Assembly: GCA_040635515.1 (NCBI GenBank)
Contig: JBEYHY010000006.1
Coordinates: 186,001-250,000 of the forward strand
Source: Prauserella_A sp040635515
Lineage (GTDB): Bacteria; Actinomycetota; Actinomycetes; Mycobacteriales; Pseudonocardiaceae
Reading direction: 5' to 3'
Length of the DNA stretch: 64,000 nucleotides
Made by a program: the position numbers and the translations under genes. The notes under the pieces were generated by a model. It was not told the DNA's origin. It saw only the letters and a list, made by a program, of their open reading frames with translations, and did no database searches. Positions 7,697 through 15,852 of the stretch are shown here, in pieces (position 1 is the stretch's first letter; the number at the start of each line of letters is the position of its first letter).

Positions 7697-8620
7697 GTGC
7701 ATGACGCCCAGGTATCGGAACTGTTCGACCCCGCCGAGTGGACCGAGGTCGAAGGATTCGACTTCACCGACATCACCTACCACCGTTCCACGCGGACCCG
7801 TTCGGGCAAACGCGTCGTGCGGGTGGCTTTCGACCGGCCCGAGGTGCGCAACGCCTTCCGCCCGCACACGGTCGACGAGCTGTACCGCGCCTTGGACCAC
7901 GCCAGGATGAGCCCTGATGTCGGCTGCGTCCTGCTCACCGGAAACGGTCCCTCGCCGAAAGACGGCGGATGGGCGTTTTGTTCCGGTGGTGACCAGCGTA
8001 TTCGCGGCCGGACCGGGTATCAGTACGCGAGCGGCGAGACGTCCGACACTGTCGATCCGGCGAGGGCGGGCAGGCTGCACATCCTTGAGGTGCAGCGGCT
8101 GATCCGGTTCATGCCCAAGGTGGTCATCGCGGTCGTGCCGGGCTGGGCGGCGGGCGGAGGGCACTCGCTGCACGTCGTATGTGATCTCACGCTCGCTTCG
8201 GCGGAGCACGCGATGTTCAAGCAGACCGACGCCGACGTGGGTTCTTTCGACGGCGGGTTCGGTTCGGCGTACCTGGCGAGGCAGGTCGGGCAGAAGTTCG
8301 CGAGGGAGATCTTCTTCCTCGGCAAGTCCTATACCGCCGAGCAGGCGCACGCGATGGGCGCGGTCAACGCCGCAGTGGCGCACGATTCGCTTGAAGCCGA
8401 GGCGCTGGAGTGGGCTTTCGGCGTGCTCGGCAAGTCGCCGACGGCGCAGCGCATGCTGAAGTACGCGTTCAACCTGATCGACGACGGGCTCGTCGGTCAG
8501 CAGGTCTTCGCTGGCGAGACGACGCGACTGGCCTACCTGCAGGACGAGGCCGTCGAGGGCAGGGACGCCTTCCTTGAGAAGCGCGATCCCGACTGGTCGG
8601 CCCATCCCTACTACTACTGA
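7697..8620 (+). CDS. menB: 1,4-dihydroxy-2-naphthoyl-CoA synthase (MenB)
   Basis: MenB closes the second ring of the naphthoquinone by converting o-succinylbenzoyl-CoA to 1,4-dihydroxy-2-naphthoyl-CoA. The 307-residue crotonase-fold protein has FDRPEVRNAFRPHTVDEL, GWAFCSGGDQRIRG (first oxyanion-hole loop), VPGWAAGGGHSLHVVCDLTLAS and DVGSFDGGFGSAYLAR, all specific to MenB, and ends DPDWSAHPYYY. The frame is open upstream, but GTG 7697 gives the family N-terminus and sits 7 nt after a TATTCT -10 element. Its stop overlaps the menE start (TGATG), so the two are probably translationally coupled. Confidence 0.96.
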   Translation: MHDAQVSELFDPAEWTEVEGFDFTDITYHRSTRTRSGKRVVRVAFDRPEVRNAFRPHTVDELYRALDHARMSPDVGCVLLTGNGPSPKDGGWAFCSGGDQRIRGRTGYQYASGETSDTVDPARAGRLHILEVQRLIRFMPKVVIAVVPGWAAGGGHSLHVVCDLTLASAEHAMFKQTDADVGSFDGGFGSAYLARQVGQKFAREIFFLGKSYTAEQAHAMGAVNAAVAHDSLEAEALEWAFGVLGKSPTAQRMLKYAFNLIDDGLVGQQVFAGETTRLAYLQDEAVEGRDAFLEKRDPDWSAHPYYY

Positions 8621-9759
8621 TGCGCCTCGTCTGGACCGACGGCTCACCTGAGCGCGTCACCGAGCTGCGGGAAGCCGTGCTGGCCGCGCTCGGTGGCGGG
8701 CCTGCGGTGTTGCCCTTGGATCAGCGCAATCCGGCCGCCGGTGACGTGCTCGCGGCAATGGCGACCGAGCAGCCTGTCGAACCGGGTACCGCGGTGATCA
8801 TGCCGACGTCGGGCTCGACGGGCGGGCCCAAAGGGGTGCTGCTGTCCGCGTCGGCGTTGCTTGCCTCGGCGAGGGCGACGCACGACCGGCTCGGCGGCGA
8901 GGGCAGGTGGCTGCTCGCCACGCCCGCCAATTACATCGGCGGCCTGCAGGTGCTGGTTCGGGCGCACCAGGCGGGGACGACGCCGGTCGTGCTGGACATG
9001 TCGGCCGGGTTCGAGCCGGATGCGTTCGCGGCGGCGGCGCGCTCACTGTTCGCCGGGCACGGGCCGTACTACACGGCACTCGTGCCGACCCAGTTGAGCA
9101 GGCTGCTCGACGCGGGAAGTACCGAGCTGGCCGGGTTTTCCGCCGTCGTACTCGGTGGCGCGGCGCTCGACGAGCGGCTCAGGACCCGCGCGGGAGAAGC
9201 GGGCGTGCGGATCGTCCCGGCGTATGGCATGAGTGAGACCGCGAGCGGCTGCGTGTACGACGGCTATCCGCTCGACGGTGTGCGGATCAGGCTCGGCGAC
9301 GGCGACCGCATCGAGATCGCGGGCCCGGTGCTGACGCACGGCTACCGGCTGCGGCCCGATCTCACGGCAGCCGCGTTCTCCTCGGGCTGGTTCGTCACGA
9401 GCGATCTCGGCGCGCTCGACGCCGAGGGCAGGCTCAGCGTGCTCGGCAGGGTCGACGACGTGATCAACACCGGCGGGGTCAAGGTTCCCGCAGGCGCGGT
9501 CGAGCGGGTGCTCGCCCGCCAGCCCGGTGTTCGCTCCGCCTGTGTCGTCGGCCTTCCCGATCCGGAGTGGGGACAGCTCGTCGGCGCCGCCGTCGTACCG
9601 GAGGGCGACGCGCCCCGGGCCGCCGACCTGCTCGCGGCGGTGAGGGCCGAACTGGGCGCGGCACACGTGCCGAAGCTGCTGCGGTTCGTCGCGAGCCTTC
9701 CGCTCATCGGCCCCGGCAAGATCGACCGGTCCGGGGTGAGAACCACCCTGCTGGGGTAG
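8620..9759 (+). CDS. menE: o-Succinylbenzoate-CoA ligase (MenE)
   Basis: MenE activates o-succinylbenzoate with ATP and CoA to make the MenB substrate. This 379-residue adenylate-forming enzyme has the P-loop PTSGSTGGPKG (about 63-73), the adenine motif AYGMSETASG, the hinge region LGRVDDVINTGGVKVPAG and the C-terminal catalytic lysine in IGPGKIDRS. It is shorter than general acyl-CoA ligases, as expected of actinobacterial MenE. The one-base overlap with menB supports both the start and the assignment. menC is not adjacent, unlike in M. tuberculosis. Confidence 0.92.
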   Translation: MRLVWTDGSPERVTELREAVLAALGGGPAVLPLDQRNPAAGDVLAAMATEQPVEPGTAVIMPTSGSTGGPKGVLLSASALLASARATHDRLGGEGRWLLATPANYIGGLQVLVRAHQAGTTPVVLDMSAGFEPDAFAAAARSLFAGHGPYYTALVPTQLSRLLDAGSTELAGFSAVVLGGAALDERLRTRAGEAGVRIVPAYGMSETASGCVYDGYPLDGVRIRLGDGDRIEIAGPVLTHGYRLRPDLTAAAFSSGWFVTSDLGALDAEGRLSVLGRVDDVINTGGVKVPAGAVERVLARQPGVRSACVVGLPDPEWGQLVGAAVVPEGDAPRAADLLAAVRAELGAAHVPKLLRFVASLPLIGPGKIDRSGVRTTLLG

Positions 9760-9833
9760 CTCGGCCGACTGGCGTCCCGCGACACTGGGCGCGGGCTCGT
9801 TGACTTATCGCCAAAGCCACGTTGGCTGACCGC

Positions 9834-10946
9834 ATGAAACAGCGAAGACGCAGGTCATTGGCATTGAGCGCGGTCGCGGCGCTGACACTGACCCTGCTTT
9901 CGGAACCGGTTCGCGCGACGGAAACGGTGACCTGGACGCTGCCTGCTCCGGACGGCCGCTCCCTCACGTTCGGCACGACGAACGCGCAACGAGTCGCCGT
10001 GCACGAGTTCGCGGCCGAGGAACTCGATACCGAGGTCAACACGGTCACCGCAGAGGAGGCGCGCGGTGGCGCCGTCGACGTTCGAGGCCAGCGTGCCGAC
10101 GGCACCTGGTCCGAGTGGATTCCGGTACCCATCGACGCGCCGGCCGTGCTCCCCGAATCGACCCGCACGGTGCAGACCAGGCTCGTCGTGTCCGCGCCGG
10201 AGGAGCTCACCGCCGTGGACATGACGGCGTGGGAGGAGCCGAGACCGGAGGCGCGGCTCAGTGCCCCGACGACATACCGGGTCTTCGCGACGAGGGAGGG
10301 CCTCGTCGGCGGCACGACGGCCAACGGGCACGTGATCACCGAGCGGGACCACTTCGTCGCCCTGCCATCGCGCAAGGGCCTCGCGAGTAAGGGCGGCGGC
10401 AACTACACCGTCAAGGTGTGCACGTCGGACGGCGCCCGCTGCGAATGGGCTCCCGTGTGGGACGTCGGACCGTGGAACACCAAGGACGACTACTGGAACT
10501 CCGACAGGGAGCAGTGGAGGAGCCTCCCTCAGGGCAAGCCGCAAGCACAGGCCGCCTACCAGGACGGCTTCAACAACGGCAAGGACCAGTTCGGCAGGAA
10601 GGTGCTCAACCCCGCCGGGATCGACCTCGCCGACGGGACGTTCTGGGACGGTCTGAAGCTGCCGACGAACGCGTGGGTCGACGTCACCTACCAATGGACC
10701 TCCGGCGGCCCGTGGGGCACCGTCGAGACGAGCGGCTTCGCGGTGAACGTCCGGTCGGGGCCCGCGCTTTCCGGCGGGAAGACGGGCTACGCGGCGAGGT
10801 ACGCGCAGGTCCGGATCGAGTGCGCGGTGACAGGTCAGCGGGTGTCGGGCAGCCAGGGAAGCACCGACCGCTGGTACCGCCTCGCACCCGGTATGTACGT
10901 CAGTGCCGCTTTCGTCAAACCCGGGGTCAGCCCAGCATCCTGCTGA
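9834..10946 (+). CDS. Secreted protein with C-terminal bacterial SH3-type domain
   Basis: The 370-residue product begins with a signal peptide (MKQRRRRSLALSAVAALTL, cleavage probably after PVRA). The following region is rich in Thr/Val with WSEWIPVPIDAPAV. A conserved middle domain contains VKVCTSDGARCEWAPVWDVG and DGTFWDGLKLPTNAWVDVTYQW. The C-terminus (about 295-370) has GFAVNVRSGP and DRWYRLAPGMYVSAAFVK, typical of bacterial SH3 domains that bind cell walls. The function is unknown; a wall-associated role is inferred. A TTG four codons upstream is an alternative start. It sits between menE and menA on the same strand. Confidence 0.8.
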   Translation: MKQRRRRSLALSAVAALTLTLLSEPVRATETVTWTLPAPDGRSLTFGTTNAQRVAVHEFAAEELDTEVNTVTAEEARGGAVDVRGQRADGTWSEWIPVPIDAPAVLPESTRTVQTRLVVSAPEELTAVDMTAWEEPRPEARLSAPTTYRVFATREGLVGGTTANGHVITERDHFVALPSRKGLASKGGGNYTVKVCTSDGARCEWAPVWDVGPWNTKDDYWNSDREQWRSLPQGKPQAQAAYQDGFNNGKDQFGRKVLNPAGIDLADGTFWDGLKLPTNAWVDVTYQWTSGGPWGTVETSGFAVNVRSGPALSGGKTGYAARYAQVRIECAVTGQRVSGSQGSTDRWYRLAPGMYVSAAFVKPGVSPASC

Positions 10947-10972
10947 TGATCGGGTAGCGAAAGAATGACCGC

Positions 10973-11845
10973 ATGGCCACCGTTGCGGAATGGATCGAGG
11001 GGGCACGTCCGAGGACGCTGCCCAACGCCGTCGCCCCCGTGCTCGCCGGTATGGGGGCGACGGCTCAGCTCGGCGAGTTCTCGTGGTGGCAGTCGCTGCT
11101 GGCGTTGCTCGTCGCGCTGTCCCTGATCATCGGGGTCAACTTCGCCAACGACTACTCCGACGGCATCCGAGGTACCGACGAGCAACGCGTCGGCCCACTC
11201 CGGCTCGTCGGTTCCGGCGTTGCCAGGCCCAGAACGGTGCTGGCCGCCGCGCTCGCCGCACTCGGCGTCGCCGGGGTCATCGGCCTCGCACTCGTCGCGG
11301 CGACGGGAACCTGGTGGCTGCTGCTGCTCGGCGCGGCCTGCATCGCGGGCGCCTGGTTCTACACGGGAGGACGGCGCCCCTACGGCTACGCGGGACTCGG
11401 CGAGGTCGCCGTCTTCGTCTTCTTCGGACTCGCCGCCGTACTCGGCACGGTGTACGTGCAGGCGGGAAGGATCAGTCTTGAGGCGCTCGGCTGCGCGGTG
11501 GCCGTCGGCTCGCTGAGCACCGGCGTACTCGTGGCGAACAACCTCAGGGACATCCCCACCGACAGGGAAACCGGAAAGCGCACGCTGGCCGTGAAACTCG
11601 GCGACGCGGGCACCCGGCGCCTCTATCTTTTTCTCGTCGCGGTGCCGTTCGCCGTCACCGTCGCCATCGGTATCGCGCACCCGCTCGCGTTCATCGGCCT
11701 GCTCACCGCCCCGTTGCTGCTCGTGCCCGTCAAAACCATCGCGGGAGGCGGATCGGGCAGGGCGCTCATCCCCGTTCTCGGCGGAACCGGGATGGCGATG
11801 CTCGCGTGGGCGGTGCTGACCGGGGGCGCGCTAGCGTTCGGCTGA
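10973..11845 (+). CDS. menA: 1,4-dihydroxy-2-naphthoate polyprenyltransferase (MenA)
   Basis: MenA is the integral-membrane UbiA-family enzyme that attaches the polyprenyl tail to 1,4-dihydroxy-2-naphthoate. The 290-residue protein has about eight hydrophobic helices, the first aspartate-rich prenyl-diphosphate site NFANDYSDGIRGTD (about 56-69) and the second LRDIPTDRETGKRTLAVKLG (about 192-211). It begins MATVAEWIEGARPRTLPNAVAPVLAG, a MenA hallmark. Its last 15 bases overlap the 3' end of the convergent PLP-enzyme gene. Confidence 0.95.
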   Translation: MATVAEWIEGARPRTLPNAVAPVLAGMGATAQLGEFSWWQSLLALLVALSLIIGVNFANDYSDGIRGTDEQRVGPLRLVGSGVARPRTVLAAALAALGVAGVIGLALVAATGTWWLLLLGAACIAGAWFYTGGRRPYGYAGLGEVAVFVFFGLAAVLGTVYVQAGRISLEALGCAVAVGSLSTGVLVANNLRDIPTDRETGKRTLAVKLGDAGTRRLYLFLVAVPFAVTVAIGIAHPLAFIGLLTAPLLLVPVKTIAGGGSGRALIPVLGGTGMAMLAWAVLTGGALAFG

Positions 11846-12910
11846 GAACTCGCCCGTTCCGAGAAAACGCTCGAATGCCTCGGCGTGCGGTGCGAGATCG
11901 AACCCGTTGGCGGTGATCCACTCGTCGCTGTAATAGGTGTTGGCGTAGCGCTCGCCGCCGTCACACAGCAACGTCACCACGCTGCCCCGCTCACCGGCTC
12001 GCAGCATGCGCGAGATGAGCGTGAAGGCACCGCAAAGGTTCGTACCGGTCGAACCGCCGGCCCAGTGCCCCGTGCGTTCCCGCAGGAATCGGATGGCCGC
12101 GTAGGAGCCCGCGTCCGGCACCTTGATCATCTCGTCGATGATCTCGGGAACGAACGACGGTTCAACCCTCGGTCTTCCGATGCCCTCGATCCTCGAAGGC
12201 AGGCCGGTCGTGTGGTTCCGGTCGCCGTCGCGCCACGCGCCGTAGAACGCGGAGTTCTCGGGGTCGGCGACGGCGATCCTCGTCGGATGCCGCTTGTAGC
12301 GCACGTAGCGGCCGAACGTGGCGCTCGTACCTCCCGTCCCGGCGCCGACGACGATCCACGACGGCACGGGGTGTCGTTCGGCGCGAAGCTGCGTGAAGAC
12401 CGACTCGGCGATGTTGTTGTTGCCCCGCCAGTCGGTCGCGCGCTCGGCGAAGGTGAACTGGTCGAGGTAGTGCCCTCCGCACTCGTTCGCGAGGCGCTCC
12501 GCCTCCGAGTACATGTCGCCGGGCACGTCGACGAAATGACACTCGCCGCCGTAGAACTCGATGAGGTCGATCTTCTCCTGGCTGGTCTTGCGGGGCATCA
12601 CGGTGATGAACCGGAGCCCGAGCATCCTGGCGAAGTACGCCTCGGAGACGGCCGTCGACCCGCTGGACGCCTCGATGAGCACCGTCTCGCTGCCGATCTG
12701 CCCGTTGACCAGTCCGTACAGCAGCAACGACCGCGCGAGCCGGTGCTTGAGCGAGCCGGTGGGGTGCACGGACTCGTCCTTGAGGTAAAGATCGATGCCC
12801 CATTCCGGGGGCAGCGGGAAGACGAGCAGGTGCGTGTCGGCGCTGCGGTTGGCGTCGGCCTCGATGATCCGGACGGCCTCCCTGACCCACACCGGGTCGG
12901 CGACCGTCAT
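11831..12910 (-). CDS. PLP-dependent cysteine synthase-family enzyme, L-cysteine desulfhydrase-like
   Basis: This 359-residue fold-type II PLP enzyme has the cofactor lysine in TGSLKHRLARS (about K55), the substrate loop EASSGSTAVSEA and the glycine-rich phosphate loop GAGTGGTSATFG. It resembles the lineage of M. tuberculosis Cds1 (Rv3684), which releases H2S, pyruvate and ammonia from cysteine. Whether this enzyme makes or degrades cysteine cannot be decided from sequence. Its start (ATG 12910) overlaps the stop of the DUF4229-type gene by 4 bp, so the two are likely cotranscribed. Confidence 0.82.
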   Translation of the reverse strand: MTVADPVWVREAVRIIEADANRSADTHLLVFPLPPEWGIDLYLKDESVHPTGSLKHRLARSLLLYGLVNGQIGSETVLIEASSGSTAVSEAYFARMLGLRFITVMPRKTSQEKIDLIEFYGGECHFVDVPGDMYSEAERLANECGGHYLDQFTFAERATDWRGNNNIAESVFTQLRAERHPVPSWIVVGAGTGGTSATFGRYVRYKRHPTRIAVADPENSAFYGAWRDGDRNHTTGLPSRIEGIGRPRVEPSFVPEIIDEMIKVPDAGSYAAIRFLRERTGHWAGGSTGTNLCGAFTLISRMLRAGERGSVVTLLCDGGERYANTYYSDEWITANGFDLAPHAEAFERFLGTGEFSAER

Positions 12911-13257
12911 TCCGCGCTCACCTCGTCGTCGGCCTTGTCAGCCTTGCCGGTCTTGTCGGCCTTGTCGCTCTCGTCGCTCTCGTCGCTCGCGTCGCCGCGA
13001 AGCTGGGCGCGCAGGTTCGCTCGCTCGCGGGCCCGCTTCTCGTTGCGGGCCGCGAGCCCCGCCGTGACCCTCGCGTTGAGTCCCCGCAGGAGCAGCAGGC
13101 CGAGCGGGAGCCCGCCGACGAGCCCGACAGCCAGCGCGACGAGCAGCGGCACGCCGAGGAGGACGAGGATTGCCGCGATGACCGCGACCAGCGCGAACCG
13201 CGCCACGACATAGAGGGTCAGATCGCGGCCGAGATGTCCGCTTGGTCGTTCGCTCAC
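12907..13257 (-). CDS. DUF4229-type small membrane protein
   Basis: The 116-residue product has two hydrophobic helices (about 14-38 and 39-58, joined by a short VGGLPLG turn), followed by a basic stretch (NEKRARERANLRAQLRG) and a low-complexity acidic/lysine tail (DESDESDKADKTGKADKADD) encoded by imperfect 9-bp direct repeats. This layout matches DUF4229 proteins of unknown function. It starts at GTG 13257, only 3 bp after the Lrp-type gene, and its stop overlaps the next start (ATGA). The repeat tail could vary in length between strains. Confidence 0.75.
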   Translation of the reverse strand: MSERPSGHLGRDLTLYVVARFALVAVIAAILVLLGVPLLVALAVGLVGGLPLGLLLLRGLNARVTAGLAARNEKRARERANLRAQLRGDASDESDESDKADKTGKADKADDEVSAE

Positions 13258-13260
13258 GCT

Positions 13261-13749
13261 CTACGAGGCTACGCCGCCGCACGCGTCACCAGCAGGGCGG
13301 CCGAGACTCGGGTTGTTCGGCCTGCCTTCGAACCGGGTCGAGAGCACGACGGTGGTGCGGGTGCGGGCGACCCCGTCGATGCGGCGCAGCCTGCCGAGAG
13401 CGAGTTCGAGCTCGTCGACCGTGCCAACCCTGACCTTGACGACGAACGCCTCGTCACCCGCGACCGCGTAGCAGCTTTCGACCTCGTCCAGTTCGCCGAG
13501 AGCGACGGCGACGTCGTCGTCGGAAGCGGTGTCGGTGGGCTGAATACCGACGAGCGCGGTGACACCGAGGCCGACGGCTCTGGCGTCGACGACGGCGTGG
13601 TAGCCGGTGATCACGCCGGCGGCCTCCAGCTTTCCGACTCGCTCGTGCACGGAGGACGCCGAGAGACCGACGGTTCTTCCGAGTTCGGCGTACGAGGCCC
13701 TGCCGTTGGTGCGGAGTTCGGCGATGATCTTGCGGTCTACGTGATCCAC
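13261..13749 (-). CDS. Lrp/AsnC family transcriptional regulator
   Basis: The 162-residue protein has an N-terminal winged helix-turn-helix (DHVDRKIIAELRTNGRAS through GLSASSVHERVGKLEAAGVI, about 2-48) and a C-terminal RAM effector domain (about 65-145) with AVAGDEAFVVKVRV and TRTTVVLSTRFEGR. Such regulators usually sense amino acids. Being first in a probable operon with the cysteine desulfhydrase-like gene, it may respond to cysteine or a related amino acid, which is inference. It starts at GTG 13749, 6 nt after TAGCCT, suggesting a leaderless message. It diverges from bldC. Confidence 0.9.
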   Translation of the reverse strand: MDHVDRKIIAELRTNGRASYAELGRTVGLSASSVHERVGKLEAAGVITGYHAVVDARAVGLGVTALVGIQPTDTASDDDVAVALGELDEVESCYAVAGDEAFVVKVRVGTVDELELALGRLRRIDGVARTRTTVVLSTRFEGRPNNPSLGRPAGDACGGVAS

Positions 13750-13755
13750 GGGCCC

Positions 13756-13761
13756 AGGCTA
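13756..13761 (-). promoter_or_regulatory. Putative -10 element, leaderless start of the Lrp-type gene
   Basis: TAGCCT on the minus strand is followed by 6 nt and GTG 13749, with no ribosome-binding site. Confidence 0.5.
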
Positions 13762-13944
13762 GCCCTGCCACCTGCGGATGTCCGAACCGCTCTTTTTGTC
13801 CCTTACTACCTCTTTACTCTCTGACAACCGTTCGAGTACCTGGCGGGTGAAGTGCAACGATTGCGGAGTTAGAGGACCGGGCACGACGGCCCAAGAGCCA
13901 ACCGCGCTCCCGGTATAGCACTGGATGTGTGAAGGAGGCGGAAA

Positions 13945-14154
13945 GTGACCGCGACCACGGGAGGACGGCTACTGACACCAGGTGAGGTGGCCGCGTTGTT
14001 TCGCGTTGATCCCAAGACGGTGACCCGCTGGGCGACCGCGGGCAGGATCGGCTCGATTCGCACCCCTGGTGGGCACCGCCGGTTCCGCGAGTCCGAAGTC
14101 AACGAACTGCTGGCCGAACTGACGACCAGCGCGGGCGAGCCGAGAACCATCTGA
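13945..14154 (+). CDS. bldC: BldC-type MerR-like DNA-binding protein
   Basis: This 69-residue protein is almost entirely a winged helix-turn-helix: LLTPGEVAALFRVDPKTVTRW, then ATAGRIGSIRTPGGHRRFRE. It matches Streptomyces BldC, a developmental regulator that binds DNA cooperatively as head-to-tail oligomers and has no effector domain. GTG 13945 is preceded by a strong AAGGAGG site (about 13932-13938). It is divergent from the Lrp-type gene. A TATAGC hexamer about 30 bp before the start may be its -10 element. BldC is widespread in actinomycetes, so its presence alone does not prove sporulation. Confidence 0.92.
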   Translation: MTATTGGRLLTPGEVAALFRVDPKTVTRWATAGRIGSIRTPGGHRRFRESEVNELLAELTTSAGEPRTI

Positions 14155-14244
14155 GCCGGAGCCGAGAGCCGCGGGATTCGAGTAGGCCCCTACCCCGCCA
14201 GACCATGGCACTGCGGCTTCGCCGGCATCGTCGCACCTGAATAC

Positions 14245-14344
14245 AAGACCTTTCCGTAGGTCTTCGCGCCATCACGAGGCAGCGGCGGAAGGGGTGTTCC
14301 CCGGCATTCCAGAGGATGTCGAGGGACACCCCTTACCCGCAAAC
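14245..14344 (+). other. Structured intergenic region between bldC and the small membrane gene
   Basis: The 255-bp gap holds a perfect hairpin with 7-bp arms AAGACCT/AGGTCTT and a 6-nt loop (14245-14264), then an inverted repeat with arms at 14289-14301 and 14333-14344 that has one bulge. The first may terminate bldC; the second lies in the probable leader of the next gene. Nothing coding is visible here. Confidence 0.5.
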
Positions 14345-14409
14345 CCGGCAAAAGGGTTAACCTCGGGGCAGTACTTTTGTCACTCGCGCAGCAGCGGAAA
14401 GGAGCGAGC

Positions 14410-14592
14410 ATGCTCTACTTGCTCGCAGCCATCGGCGCGCTCACCATCGCCGTCTTGTTGTGGCGAGTGTTCGGCGCCGAGCGAGTCGGTGTGCCGACAC
14501 GCCAGAGCACAGTGGCTCCCGACGACGATCCCGACTTCCTTCGCAAACTCGGCGAGCAGCAGAAGCGACCCGACGAAGAGGACAAGAACTAG
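14410..14592 (+). CDS. Small single-helix membrane protein
   Basis: The 60-residue product starts MLYLLAAIGALTIAVLLWRVF, one membrane helix at about 1-21. A hydrophilic cytoplasmic tail ends with the charged stretch DEEDKN. AAAGGAG is centred about 9 nt before ATG 14410, which decides the start over an earlier TTG. Small proteins of this kind follow bldC in several actinomycetes, but I do not recognise a function. It is convergent with the ParA-like gene, 15 bp away. Confidence 0.75.
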   Translation: MLYLLAAIGALTIAVLLWRVFGAERVGVPTRQSTVAPDDDPDFLRKLGEQQKRPDEEDKN

Positions 14593-14607
14593 CGCCTGAG
14601 CCGGTTC

Positions 14608-15771
14608 TCAGCGCATCATCCGGTCGGCGGTGAACCCGTCGGCCACCGTCGCGGCGAGTTCAAGCAGCGCAAGCCTGGTCTCGTCCTGCAACCGTTCCAG
14701 CTCGATCTCCGCGCCCTCTTCGAGATGCGGATCGAAGGGCGTGCGCACGACACCTCTCGTGCGGGCCGCGAAGTGCGCGGCCAGCTTGTCCAGGTCGACC
14801 GAACCCGCCCTCGGCCTCACCGAGTTGATCACCGTCACGGACCTGGCGACCAGATCGCCGTAGCCGTGAGCGTCAAGCCAATCCAAAGTCGCCGAGGCAC
14901 TCCTGGCTCCGTCGACGGAGCCGGACGACACGATCACCAGCGCGTCGGCCACATCGAGTACGCCCTTCATCGCGGAGTGCATCAAACCGGTTCCGCAGTC
15001 GGTCAGCACGATGTTGTAGAAGTGTTCGAGCAGGTTGACCGCCCGCAGGTAGTCGTGCTCGGAGAAGGCCTCGGACACGGCGGGATCCTGCTCACTGGCA
15101 AGGATTTCCAGCCTGCTCGCCCCCTGTGACGTGTAGGCCCGCACATCGCTGTACCTCGTGATGCGGTCGGCGTCGCGCAGCAGATGCCGAACCGTGGCCG
15201 TGGTCTCGATGGGAATCTTCTGCGAGAGCGTGCCCCGGTCGGGGTTGGCGTCGACGGCGACGACCCGGTCACCGCGCAGGGAAGCGAACGTCGAACCGAG
15301 CGTGGTGGTCGTCGTTGTCTTGCCGACGCCGCCCTTCAAACTCAGCATCGCGATCTTGTAGCAACCGCGCAGCGGCTGGTTGACCCGCGAGATCAACTCC
15401 CGCCTTCGCCGGTCCGCCGGGCTTTCCCCCGGATTGATCAGCTTCCCTGTTCCGAGGTAGACCGCCTTGCGCCAGCCCGATTGCGGGCTGCGCTTCATGC
15501 GCTTGACCAAGTGCCCGCTGGAAAGACCCGCGCCGTTGCTGAGCGGATGCCTTCCCCTGCCCGGCTGCGGCAGCGGCGGCTGCTGCGCCTGCGCGTACTG
15601 CGGATTCAGCGGCGGAAGGTTCGGATCGGCCAGGTTCCCCTGCGGGAAGTACTGCTGCTGTTGAGGATGGGGCTGTTGAATACCCGGCACGGCGGGGTGC
15701 GGCGTCGAATCCGTGGATGCTTCGGAAAAGAGCCGCGGATCGTGCCCTTCTGGCTGGGTGGGTCCGGTCAC
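14608..15771 (-). CDS. MinD/ParA-family ATPase with proline/glutamine-rich N-terminus
   Basis: The 387-residue protein has a disordered Pro/Gln-rich N-terminus (about 25-75), a basic linker, then a deviant Walker A motif SLKGGVGKTT (144-153), a probable Walker A' aspartate in VVAVDANPDRG and a Walker B-like NIVLTDCGTG. This layout is typical of actinobacterial ParA-like ATPases linked to ESX/type VII secretion or polar positioning. No partner gene is adjacent, and the neighbour is cytochrome c maturation, so the cargo is unknown. The start is GTG 15771. Confidence 0.85.
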   Translation of the reverse strand: MTGPTQPEGHDPRLFSEASTDSTPHPAVPGIQQPHPQQQQYFPQGNLADPNLPPLNPQYAQAQQPPLPQPGRGRHPLSNGAGLSSGHLVKRMKRSPQSGWRKAVYLGTGKLINPGESPADRRRRELISRVNQPLRGCYKIAMLSLKGGVGKTTTTTTLGSTFASLRGDRVVAVDANPDRGTLSQKIPIETTATVRHLLRDADRITRYSDVRAYTSQGASRLEILASEQDPAVSEAFSEHDYLRAVNLLEHFYNIVLTDCGTGLMHSAMKGVLDVADALVIVSSGSVDGARSASATLDWLDAHGYGDLVARSVTVINSVRPRAGSVDLDKLAAHFAARTRGVVRTPFDPHLEEGAEIELERLQDETRLALLELAATVADGFTADRMMR

Positions 15772-15852
15772 CGCGTCTGTCCTCCGATATGGGTCGCGAG
15801 GTATCTCCCCTCTGCCGTCAGGTGCGACGGTAGCCGGAGATGCGGGCCTGCG

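Noticed and set aside
12918..12990. Repeated 9-bp units at the 3' end of the DUF4229-type gene, considered a mobile or regulatory repeat.
   Set aside because: They encode a simple Lys/Ala/Asp/Ser tail in frame and look like ordinary low-complexity coding expansion.
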